A stretch of DNA of 6,982 bases from Arthrobacter polaris (GTDB taxonomy: Bacteria; Actinomycetota; Actinomycetes; Actinomycetales; Micrococcaceae), in contig NZ_CP071516.1 in the NCBI RefSeq assembly GCF_021398215.1, positions 109,047 to 116,028 on the forward strand, given 5' to 3'. Within the stretch, counting starts at the first letter, position 1. Each line of letters opens with the position of its first letter. The position numbers were made by a program, and so were the translations under genes. The notes under the pieces were generated by a model. The model saw only the letters and a list, made by a program, of their open reading frames with translations, did not search any database and was not told the origin of the DNA. This document shows positions 1 through 5,747 of the stretch, in pieces.

Positions 1-660
1 GACGGTCGAGTTGCCTAGCTGCTCCCCGGTGTAGAACAGGCGGCCGTCCTGCAGCAGGAAGAGGTGCGGGTAGAGAGGCAAGGCCGTGGTGCCCGGCAGG
101 CCGTCCCACCCGACCGTCGCGTCGAAGACCTCGTTGGGCGCGGTGATCCCTGAGCTGACCACGGACCGGCCATCGCCCATCGTTACGAGCGTTGGGTACC
201 ACCGGTGCTGGGCCATGTTAGCGACCCTGATCCATTGCCGTAGTGTCGGATCGAAGAGGTATGCCGCCTGCGATCCCACGAAATTGTCGTACTTATCCGT
301 CCCGCCGGCGACGAGGATCTTGCCATCGCGCAGCGCGGTCTGCCCCGCACAGAAGACGTCGAACGGGCAGCCGGGGTCGTAGAACGTACCCTCCTCGTAG
401 TCCCACACCGTGCTTTTGACCAAGTTCGCGTTGAAGTTCGGCACGTTGTTGCCCGACCCAGCGAAGAAGAGAACCTGTCCGGTATGCATCAGCACCGCAT
501 GGACGGCAAGTACGTGGGAGTCGACCGGCAGTAGTTCCCAGTGGCCGATGTTGGCCAGCTGGCAAACGTCGATCGAGTCGAGTGTCGGCATACCGGGCAT
601 ACTCGGCATCGGATTCCCGGGCATTCCGGTTCCGCTCGGGCGGGGAGCCGCCATGCGTCG
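1..660 (-). other. Galactose-oxidase-like kelch domain (N-terminal part), cut by the window edge
   Basis: The minus-strand frame with codons ending at position 1 is open over 660-1. From about 590 it reads as a galactose-oxidase-like beta-propeller: HWELLPVDSHVLAVHAVLMH, GQVLFFAGSGNN, DGKILVAGGTD and MAQHRWYPTLVTMGDGR. The segment FDVFCAG aligns with the region of galactose oxidase that carries Cys228, and the Tyr in HRWYPT aligns with Tyr272; together they form the thioether-linked radical cofactor. These are encoded at 351-349 and 198-196. The remaining copper ligands (equivalents of Tyr495, His496, His581) would lie past the left edge, so activity cannot be judged. The piece preceding this domain is rich in Met/Pro/Gly (GMPGNPMPSMPGMP). 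Confidence 0.88.
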
Positions 661-2484
661 GCATCCCCATGGTGGGTATGATGACGTCTGGCGGGACCCC
701 ATGAAGCTGTCCCGCCTCGGTCTGCACCTGCGCTGGGTGCGAATGCCCTGCGTGAGATCCGATATGCGTGTGCCGCCCGAGCTTGTCGCACTCCCGCAGG
801 GGCGTCGACGGTGTGCCCACAGCAGCGGGTCGTGCCGTGATCGTGCCCGCAGCACCGCCCACTGGCATCCCCGGCGCGTGGTCGTGGCGGTGCGGGCACT
901 GTTTGGGATCGCATGAATCCCCGGCCCGTTCTATCGTGGTGGTCGGTCTCTTCGTCGCAGCAACCATCCGTCGGTACGCCGCAGCACGGGTTGTGGCCGC
1001 GAGGTTGGCGATCCGAGGGGTGGTTATGAGGGCAGTTGTGGCCGCACCGGAGCAGGTCCACCCATGGGAGGTCGTTGTCAGGGTCATCGAGGAGCGCGCG
1101 GACGTACGGCGACTCGGCGGACGTCGGGTCGAGCCAGACCCAATCCCGTGCGCGGACCAGTCCGGCTAGGCCAGACATCATATGTTCCTCGAGGTGGCAG
1201 TGGAAGAGGAAGTCACCCTTGACCCGAACTCGGCAGGCGTCCTCCGGCGGGCAGCACTGGAGCTCCTCGAGTTCGCATGGCAACTGAACCGCCTGTGGTG
1301 CGACGGTGTCCGCTGTGAAGCCCTCGGCCGGACTGAGTCCGTGCACGTCCGCGGCGCCACCGGGTGGCGCGGGCAGCTGCCAACGCGCCGAGTGCGGGTG
1401 GAAATTGTGCCACACCGATCCGAGATCGAGGTTGACCACGTGCCACCGGAGGCGATCACCGGAGTCGGCCACGATCGTCGGTGTGTTACCGACGTAGGCC
1501 CGCCCGTTGAGGCAGTACGTCGACGCCCGCCTCCCGGCGCATACACGATGTGGTCGAAGTTCTGGGTGAGTGTCCACACGACCTTACTGCCGGGCCGGAC
1601 CGACACGTTCGCCGGCACGAAGGAGTTGTCCTTGATGTCGACCGCACGGTCACCTGCCGTCGCCGTCGGGTCGACGGTGACCATGCCCGACATCGTGGGT
1701 CCGTGGATCTTGCAGTGGTAGGCAACGACGCCCAGCGTCGTGAACGTGTGCGCGAAGGTCTCTTGTGGCGTCGCCTTGTGCAGCACGGGACTCTCGAATG
1801 AGTCCTCGGTGGAGGGGCCTGCATCGCATGTAGGAACATCGGCACGTCCAAGGCCGCCGGTGCCGCCGGGTCCCGCACGACGAGGGCCCCGAAGAGGCCG
1901 CGGTTGACGTTCATCTGCACGCTGTGGGCGTGGTCGTGAAAGGCCCACACCCCGATCGTCTCGTCAGTGATGTCAAAGCTGTAGGTCCACGAGTCCCCGG
2001 GCCTGATCTCATCGTTGCGACGCCCGAGTCGGTCGTTCATCCCGAATGGCCAAGCACCATCGGATTCGATGGCATACTTCACGCCATGAACATGGAGGCT
2101 GTGACAGTTGCCGGGATCCGCGTTGAGGACGTGGATCCGGAGTCGCTCGCCGGGTTCGGCGTAGAGGACGCTGCCTGGGACCCTTCGGTACCACGGCGGT
2201 TCGTTGACGTCTGCCTCCACAAGTTTGGCTGTGTTGGGCATGAGGTAGTGCTCGTCGAGATACTCCCGGTAAACGAGGGCGTCGAGTGTCGACGCGGAGA
2301 TCTCAGCTGGCGTCACTCGACCAATCTCGTGCCCTGCGCCGAACATGAGGTCTCGTCCGTAGTGGCGCGCGCCCACAATCGGCGCCAAGGGGCTGTACCC
2401 GGGCAGCGGCTCGATCCTCAGGAAGACGTCGCGACAGCGCTGGTGCTGGCGTCCCTGCCCACGCGATTGCCAAACTGAGTTCAT
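1..2484 (-). CDS. Multicopper oxidase fused to galactose-oxidase-like kelch domain, frameshifted, partial at left edge
   Basis: Reads from an ATG at 2484 (preceded by AGGAG at 2491-2495) to the left edge, where it is still open. Homology is continuous but passes through three reading frames with breaks near 1820, 1530, ~800 and ~645. The first part is a multicopper oxidase: HSLHVHG (~residue 128), HDH (~182), a plastocyanin-like YHCKIHGPTM site (~255), HNFHPH (~359) and HCHLEEHMMSGL (~428). A Cys/His-rich linker (~478-610) leads into a galactose-oxidase-like domain. No stop codon is needed anywhere along the rebuilt path, which favours one fusion protein. Two overlapping genes remain possible, since ATG codons occur in the last frame near 650-700. 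Known for the families: multicopper oxidases oxidise substrates and reduce O2 to water; galactose oxidases oxidise alcohols to aldehydes and give H2O2. The substrate is unknown. I see no convincing signal peptide at the chosen start. A longer GTG start at 2568 is in frame but has no good ribosome binding site. Confidence 0.85.
760..1052 (-). other. Cys/His-rich linker between the two oxidase domains
   Basis: After the multicopper oxidase domain the reading frame becomes rich in Cys and His: RCGHNCPHNHPSD, GHNPCCGVPTDGCCDEE, CCGHDHGTTRCCGH and, in the next frame, GRHTHIGSHAGHSHP. The repeated CCG and HxH groupings suggest a metal-binding, probably flexible, segment that could hold copper near the two oxidase domains (inference). 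A frame change falls inside or next to it (about 780-890), so the exact residue order in the middle is uncertain; both open frames give Cys/His-rich readings there. Confidence 0.6.
1158..2484 (-). other. Multicopper oxidase region with cupredoxin domains and all four copper-ligand motifs
   Basis: Copper motifs in order: HSLHVHG at 2103-2083, FHDHAHS at 1941-1921, HNFHPH at 1409-1392 and HCHLEEHMMSGLAGL at 1202-1158. These are the four motifs that build the type 1 site and the trinuclear type 2/type 3 cluster of laccase-like enzymes. Between the second and third lies a separate cupredoxin site, YHCKIHGPTM (1720-1691), with the Cys-x-x-His and downstream Met expected of a blue-copper domain, then another cupredoxin segment starting DRAVDIKDNSFVP. 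The motifs occur in three frames: the first two in one, the plastocyanin-like site in the second, the last two in the third. Five residues after the type 1 His the axial position is Leu rather than Met, as in non-Met-ligated high-potential laccases (inference from the family). Confidence 0.9.
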
Positions 2485-2490
2485 ACCAAA

Positions 2491-2495
2491 CTCCT
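2491..2495 (-). promoter_or_regulatory. Ribosome binding site supporting the oxidase start at 2484
   Basis: AGGAG on the minus strand lies six bases (TTTGGT) before the ATG at 2484-2482. This is the best Shine-Dalgarno match near the gene start and favours this ATG over the in-frame GTG at 2568, which would add 28 residues. Confidence 0.6.
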
Positions 2496-2592
2496 GCATT
2501 GAGGCGGCGTAAGAATCTAAAAGCCAAGGACTTCGCGACACCCGGAGCGACCATAGGGACTGTCTCACTAACGGTTTATTCCGGATTTTCCT

Positions 2593-2713
2593 TTAGTAGT
2601 TTCCAGCTGCCGGGAACCGGTCGCTGAAAGTGATGGTGAAGCCGTTGAGCGCCACTTCCATCGTGTAGCCAATTGTGCTCTGCCCTTGCCGGTGGAGTCT
2701 AGGGGGTAATGCC
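2593..2713 (-). pseudogene. Possible C-terminal remnant of an unidentified gene upstream of the oxidase
   Basis: One minus-strand frame ending in TAA at 2595-2593 reads STIGYTMEVALNGFTITFS then DRFPAAGNY. This looks like a genuine protein end, with alternating beta-strand-like residues, rather than random translation. Upstream the same frame hits a stop at about 2714, while a neighbouring frame gives KRHYPLDSTGKG leading into it, so a frameshift near 2680 is possible, as elsewhere in the window. It ends about 108 bases before the oxidase start and on the same strand, so it may be the preceding gene of the same operon, truncated upstream by the insertion-sequence fragment. I do not recognise the family. 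Confidence 0.3.
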
Positions 2714-2784
2714 GTTTACTTGGTGCAATTGGGTCAATCTTCTCGCATGATGCGGTGTGGACTCGCATCGCGCGTAGTGGATAG

Positions 2785-3042
2785 CTCACGCCGGAGGGTC
2801 CTGAGCGGGTAAGCGATCGCGGCTCGATTATTGTATTGACACGATTTTTACCGGATGACGTCGTTGAGGCGGTTATCGAGCGAATGGTTGAGATCCAGCA
2901 GCGGAACAGACTTCTCCCGTCCCGGCTCAAGATCTGCTGCGTGATGGCCTGGCAGTTGCTTGCGTCCGGTTCTTACGAGCTCGGGAACCTGCACACGCAT
3001 GCGCCTCTAGCTAGTGTCTTCGATCATGGCGCGGCTGGCTGA
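2785..3042 (+). pseudogene. IS4-family transposase N-terminal fragment
   Basis: Translated from the stop at 2782-2784, the frame reads SDRGSIIVLTRFLPDDVV, then RLLPSRLKICCVMAWQLL and ASGSYE (to about 2979). This matches the N-terminal domain of IS4-type transposases, whose usual pattern is 'SDR..IGVLTR.FPP.LVD..', then 'RLLPARVVVYYVLALALF', then a 'GYEEV' segment. The only start-like codon is TTG at 2836, but homology begins earlier, so the true start may lie upstream in another frame. After SYE the similarity stops at once and the frame ends at 3042. The catalytic DDE region is absent, so this is a dead remnant. Its right end meets the 3' end of the regulator gene on the opposite strand. Confidence 0.65.
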
Positions 3043-3429
3043 GGAAGCCTCGGGTGAGGGTTCGAATCCGGGCACGGGGCGCCAGTTCAGCAATTGGGCT
3101 GCCACGGGTTGGCCAGGGACCAAGCCACGTAGGCGCGGGCACCTGCGCGGAGCGGCCACGGGCGCTTCTGCCTGTTGTTGACGGGGCCCGGCAGCGAGGA
3201 CGGCTCTGCGGAGATCACGGGCCCCGCGTTCAAAAAGTGCGTCGTAGATTGCGTTCTTGGACGGAAAGTACTCGTACAAAGAGGGTGGCTGCATGCCGAC
3301 GCTGCGGGCCACGGCGGAGAGGGACATCCCGGCCACGCCTTCCTGTCCCATCAATTGGAGTGCTGCTGTGAGGATCTCCTCTTTGGTGGACTGTCGGCGT
3401 AGGGTGCGCCGATCCGGGAATATGCTCAT
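3007..3429 (-). CDS. TetR-family transcriptional regulator, truncated and frameshifted at the C-terminus
   Basis: The ATG at 3429 is the only start possible, because an in-frame TGA lies two codons upstream. Residues ~12-60 form a clear TetR-type helix-turn-helix domain: STKEEILTAALQLMGQEG, MSLSAVARSVGMQPPSLYEYF and SKNAIYDALFERGARDLRRAV. The ligand-binding half is visible only across two frames. A neighbouring frame gives ARAYVAWSLANP (about 3138-3103), and the original frame resumes with VAAQLLNWRPVPGFEPSPEA (about 3102-3043), so two compensating shifts are needed. The product is 140 residues as read, against about 190-220 for the family. It ends at MIEDTS, next to the IS4 remnant, so the last helices are probably lost. 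As a family it binds DNA as a dimer and represses until a small ligand binds. It likely controls itself through the palindrome at 3443-3457; the minus-strand oxidase downstream is another possible target (inference). Confidence 0.85.
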   Translation of the reverse strand: MSIFPDRRTLRRQSTKEEILTAALQLMGQEGVAGMSLSAVARSVGMQPPSLYEYFPSKNAIYDALFERGARDLRRAVLAAGPRQQQAEAPVAAPRRCPRLRGLVPGQPVAAQLLNWRPVPGFEPSPEASSASRAMIEDTS

Positions 3430-3442
3430 GCCTCATTATCGG

Positions 3443-3457
3443 CCTAATACCATTAGG
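3443..3457. promoter_or_regulatory. Palindromic operator candidate upstream of the TetR gene
   Basis: CCTAAT-ACC-ATTAGG is a perfect 6-bp inverted repeat with a 3-bp centre, ending 13 bases before the regulator start codon. Size, symmetry and position fit a TetR-type operator used for autorepression. A related half-site (GTTAGG) lies at 3471-3476. The binding protein is inferred from proximity only. Confidence 0.6.
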
Positions 3458-3674
3458 AAAACAAGAGGGTGTTAGGACTTTCGGGTGGCCCGACCCGTGC
3501 GGCAGTTTTCTGGCACACGAAGATCCTCCGCGGCTGGCTACTAGGTGGTGCGCTCTGATGCGAGGCACGCTCAGGGGCCAGCATCAGCTTTCAATGTAAA
3601 CGGCGACACTCACCAAGTCCAGGCTGAGGAGAGCAGGCAATTACCAGCATTGAGTGGTGACGATGGTGGGTCAA

Positions 3675-3705
3675 TGGAATGAGTCAGTCGTTCAGCCTCA
3701 TTCCA
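3675..3705. repeat. Perfect 9-bp inverted repeat with 13-bp loop
   Basis: TGGAATGAG (3675-3683) and CTCATTCCA (3697-3705) are exact reverse complements. There is no T-run on either side, so a simple intrinsic terminator is unlikely. It may be an operator for a dimeric regulator or a relic of a mobile element. Confidence 0.5.
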
Positions 3706-3773
3706 GTGGTGCTCGGGTGATATGCGTTCGACTCTAAAACGCGTTGACTTCCCATTTTCTGCGTTCTGAAGAA

Positions 3774-3797
3774 GACCCCAATAACAAGGGTGGGGTC
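3774..3797. repeat. Perfect 7-bp GC-rich inverted repeat with 10-bp loop
   Basis: GACCCCA (3774-3780) and TGGGGTC (3791-3797) are exact reverse complements around ataacaaggg. The stem would form a stable RNA hairpin, but no poly-T follows. Function unknown; a terminator or regulatory hairpin is possible. Confidence 0.4.
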
Positions 3798-4216
3798 AGC
3801 TGACTACATAGCTGCAGCTGCCACAACATGGAGTTGAAGGTCTTGTGCGTTGGTGTTGTGGATGGCAAAGCCTGCAGACAATCGAAGATGGCCAGCCCCC
3901 ACCTTTGGCGGTGATTGGCTGTTGCCCTATCAGGGTGTAGCTATCTCAGGATGCAAATGCCTGTGTTCACACCGACAACCCGGGTGCTTGTGGTGTCGCT
4001 CCGGCCACGCTCACCAGGGGCCAAACAGCATCAAGGCATAGCCGGCGTCGGACCCGGCAAACACGATCAGTTGGCTTCTGGATCAGATTCCCCGAGCCCG
4101 AATACACAAGGAACAACTTTCGCGCACCTCGACGCCTAGCTCCGCTGAGGGAGCCCACTTTAGAAAAACGCTCAAAATCTCTATTCATAGCCGGGCCGTC
4201 GGCGTAATCTGAAACC

Positions 4217-4402
4217 ATGTCAACTTGGACAGCATTATACCCTACCGTTCATAGCTCCTTGGCACCTGCGTATCAAGGGCTGTCGCAAGAGCAGATCGAG
4301 GAGGTCGTGGAGGGCATTTTCGGTGCTGGCACGACGTTGGAGATGGCAGAAGGATTCTTTGACGATGTCAGCAGTGCTCTGTCAGGGTGGGTCGAGCGGT
4401 GA
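4217..4402 (+). CDS. Small acidic helical protein, or N-terminal part of the next gene
   Basis: 61 residues starting at ATG 4217. No good ribosome binding site is visible. After a short polar start (MSTWTALYPTVHSSLAPAYQ) it is mainly acidic and probably helical: LSQEQIEEVVEGIFGAG and EMAEGFFDDVSSALSGWVER. It has no membrane segment or recognised domain. Its TGA (4400-4402) overlaps a GTG that could start the next gene in a GTGA arrangement. Alternatively, one missing base at about 4399 would join SGWVER directly to VSGVAKQAAPYLGRALPGVAS, giving a single longer protein. Because most other genes here show the same one-base-missing pattern, I slightly favour the single-protein reading. Family not recognised. 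Confidence 0.6.
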   Translation: MSTWTALYPTVHSSLAPAYQGLSQEQIEEVVEGIFGAGTTLEMAEGFFDDVSSALSGWVER

Positions 4403-5083
4403 GCGGTGTTGCAAAACAGGCCGCACCCTACCTCGGCCGTGCATTGCCCGGTGTCGCCTCGGTGCCGCAGCTGGTGCAGCGCTTGGACCATGGGGCGCCT
4501 TGGCTGGAGGCCTAATCGGCGGACTAACCAGTGCGCTATCGACACCATCCCGACCTGCTGGATCATCGGCGCCTGTGCCACCAGCCCCAAGTGGAGGTCT
4601 CTGCGCAACTTGGAGGGCTAGCTTCAGGGGAGGACCATCGCAACTCGCTGGCGGGGCTTCGGGTGCGGCAAAGTCCAACAGTGCGATCTTCCAGCTCATC
4701 AGCGCCCTTGGTAGCCCGACCGTCCAGCGCGGGTTACCTCGATGCTGATGGGCAGCGCTGGGGCCCCTACAGTGCCGGCGGCGAATGGAAGCCCCATCCC
4801 GCTCGCTGCCATCTCCAACCTCTTGAGCTTGCTAGCTTCCCGCGCCTCTGCCGAATGGGAGGAGCAATCACCCTACGCAGGTGAAGACTATCTCGAAGCT
4901 TACGTCGACGAGAGTTTCGACGTCTCGAGCGAGGAGGACCGTGCTGAATGGCTGTACGGGCAGCTGGCTCCACCAGAGCTGGAACCCGCCGTCGCACCTG
5001 CCCCTGAGAGGGAGTACGCCGAGGTGTGGCTCGATGATATGTATGACGAAATGGAAGCCGCCTATTACCGGGACGACGGCTGA
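4399..5083 (+). CDS. Glycine-zipper hydrophobic protein with acidic Tyr-rich tail, frameshifted, unknown function
   Basis: Rebuilt across frames from GTG 4399 to TGA at 5081-5083. In order: an amphipathic start (VSGVAKQAAPYLGRALPGVAS); a shift near 4456 into a glycine-zipper segment (GAAAGAALGPWGALAGGLIGGL), which could insert in a membrane or pack tightly; a Ser/Pro/Ala/Gly-rich linker; possibly a pair of shifts at about 4600 and 4628; then AAKSNSAIFQLISALGSPTV; a shift near 4728 into SMLMGSAGAPTVPAANGSP and LAAISNLLSLLASRASAEWE; and finally an acidic tail (~5 kDa) with repeated Glu/Asp and Tyr (YAGEDYLEAYVDESFDVSSEE ... WLDDMYDEMEAAYYRDDG). Rebuilt length is about 228 residues, or ~290 if joined to the preceding piece. 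The last segment, 4742-5083, is the longest clean frame. Family not recognised. The acidic Tyr-rich tail echoes the YDE repeat head of the protein encoded at 5748, which suggests related localisation or partner binding (inference). Confidence 0.6.
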
Positions 5084-5123
5084 TTTTCTAGGACCGATTT
5101 TGCTCGAGCTGTGACGTAGGAAA

Positions 5124-5130
5124 AGAGGGA
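5124..5130 (+). promoter_or_regulatory. Ribosome binding site for the gene at 5136
   Basis: AGAGGGA ends five bases before the ATG at 5136 and supports that start. The gap from the previous stop (5083) is only 52 bases, which fits co-transcription. Confidence 0.5.
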
Positions 5131-5135
5131 TTGTC

Positions 5136-5694
5136 ATGGACGCACCTAGCTCTCCCGGCGTGGACCCATTCCAGCAGCTGTTGCTCGCCCAGTTGGCTGG
5201 GGATCCTGTCTCGATGGGTCCATCCATGGAGGACCTCCTTGCTCAACAACCCGCGGACCCTATGACGGCGGCTGTTTTGATGCATTGCGAAGACGTCGTG
5301 AGCGCGATGCCATTGCCGCGCAGGAGGAGATCAGCAATGAGGGGAACAATCTCGATGACGTGGAGGAAGAGCAACCAGAAGGTGTTGGATCGGATCCAGG
5401 TGTCGCAGATATTCTACGCAGGCTCTATGACGAAGTAGCCGCCCTGCGGACTCGTAACCAGATTTTGGCCGACGCACTGGGCGCTTGTGCGATGTGTTGG
5501 GGAGAGATCGCTGACTGTCCAATGTGTCGTGGTCGCGGATCGCCGGGCGGGCGGACTCCTATAGAGAGGAGTTCGCCAAATATGTTTCGCCCGCGGTGGA
5601 ACGCCGCAGGGTACGCCGGGCTGATGAAAATCAACGAGGATGCCACCGGAATCCTCGAATGTACCCCGTTGAAGAGCCAGTCAGTTTGAAGTAA
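5136..5694 (+). CDS. Coiled-coil protein with paired-CxxC zinc motif, frameshifted, unknown function
   Basis: Rebuilt length about 186 residues, ATG 5136 to TAA 5692-5694. The first frame gives MDAPSSPGVDPFQQLLLAQ to PMTAAVLM. A shift near 5283 (one base missing) leads to LRRRRERDAIAAQEEI and an acidic stretch (DDVEEEQPEGVG), then a short helix or coiled coil, ADILRRLYDEVAALRTRNQ. Next is ACAMCWGEIADCPMCRGRG, a CxxC-x9-CxxCxGxG arrangement like the zinc-binding centres of DnaJ-type proteins. A second shift near 5557 gives ADSYREEFAKYVSPAVERRR and a basic C-terminus ending EEPVSLK. Known for such motifs: four Cys hold one zinc and often serve in protein contacts. The rest is unrecognised. Spacing and direction place it in one unit with the genes on both sides. 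Confidence 0.7.
5486..5539 (+). other. CxxC...CxxCxGxG zinc-binding motif
   Basis: Cys codons at 5486-5488, 5495-5497, 5516-5518 and 5525-5527, followed by RGRG. The second half matches the CxxCxGxG repeat of DnaJ zinc domains, but only one such repeat plus one plain CxxC is present, so this is a small single-zinc knuckle rather than a full DnaJ cysteine-rich domain. Confidence 0.65.
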
Positions 5695-5732
5695 ATACGC
5701 TTGAGTCGCTTTAAATCAACCGATTAAATCAC

Positions 5733-5739
5733 GGAAGGA
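5733..5739 (+). promoter_or_regulatory. Strong ribosome binding site for the gene at 5748
   Basis: GGAAGGA lies eight bases before the ATG at 5748. It is the clearest Shine-Dalgarno in the right-hand cluster and suggests this product is made at a higher level than its neighbours. The preceding 53-base spacer is AT-rich (taaatacg, tttaaatc, gattaaatc) and could hold an internal promoter. Confidence 0.6.
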
Positions 5740-5747
5740 CAGTTAGC

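Larger units (their letters stand above)
3458..4216. other. Long intergenic region without a convincing gene
   Basis: About 760 bases between the divergent regulator and the right-hand gene cluster. Translations on both strands give only short frames with no family resemblance or protein-like composition. It contains the two inverted repeats listed at 3675-3705 and 3774-3797, a 10-bp palindrome AGCTGCAGCT near 3813, and a small hairpin (GCTCC/GGAGC, 4139-4154) before the first cluster gene. The promoter of the plus-strand cluster must lie here if the cluster has its own, but I cannot pick out a confident -35/-10 pair. Confidence 0.5.

Noticed and set aside
293..1087. Long minus-strand frame as an independent 264-residue gene
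   Set aside because: Only its middle (about 640-800) fits the oxidase reading; outside that it is an Arg/Pro-rich shadow of the true frames.
1182..1721. Plus-strand frame of 179 residues and other plus-strand frames over 86-2478
   Set aside because: They are antisense to clear copper-oxidase coding sequence and show no family resemblance.
2568..2930. Minus-strand 120-residue frame across the IS remnant
   Set aside because: Antisense to the transposase fragment and low-complexity Ser/Thr/Arg; only a short piece may contribute to the upstream C-terminal remnant.
3056..3076. tRNA-like T-arm sequence (GGTTCGAATCC)
   Set aside because: It lies inside the TetR coding region, where it encodes the well-conserved PGFEPSP segment on the minus strand; no acceptor or anticodon stem surrounds it.
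3850..4218. Short frames on both strands in the intergenic region
   Set aside because: Cys/Trp/Pro-rich random-looking translations, no ribosome binding site and no recognised motif.
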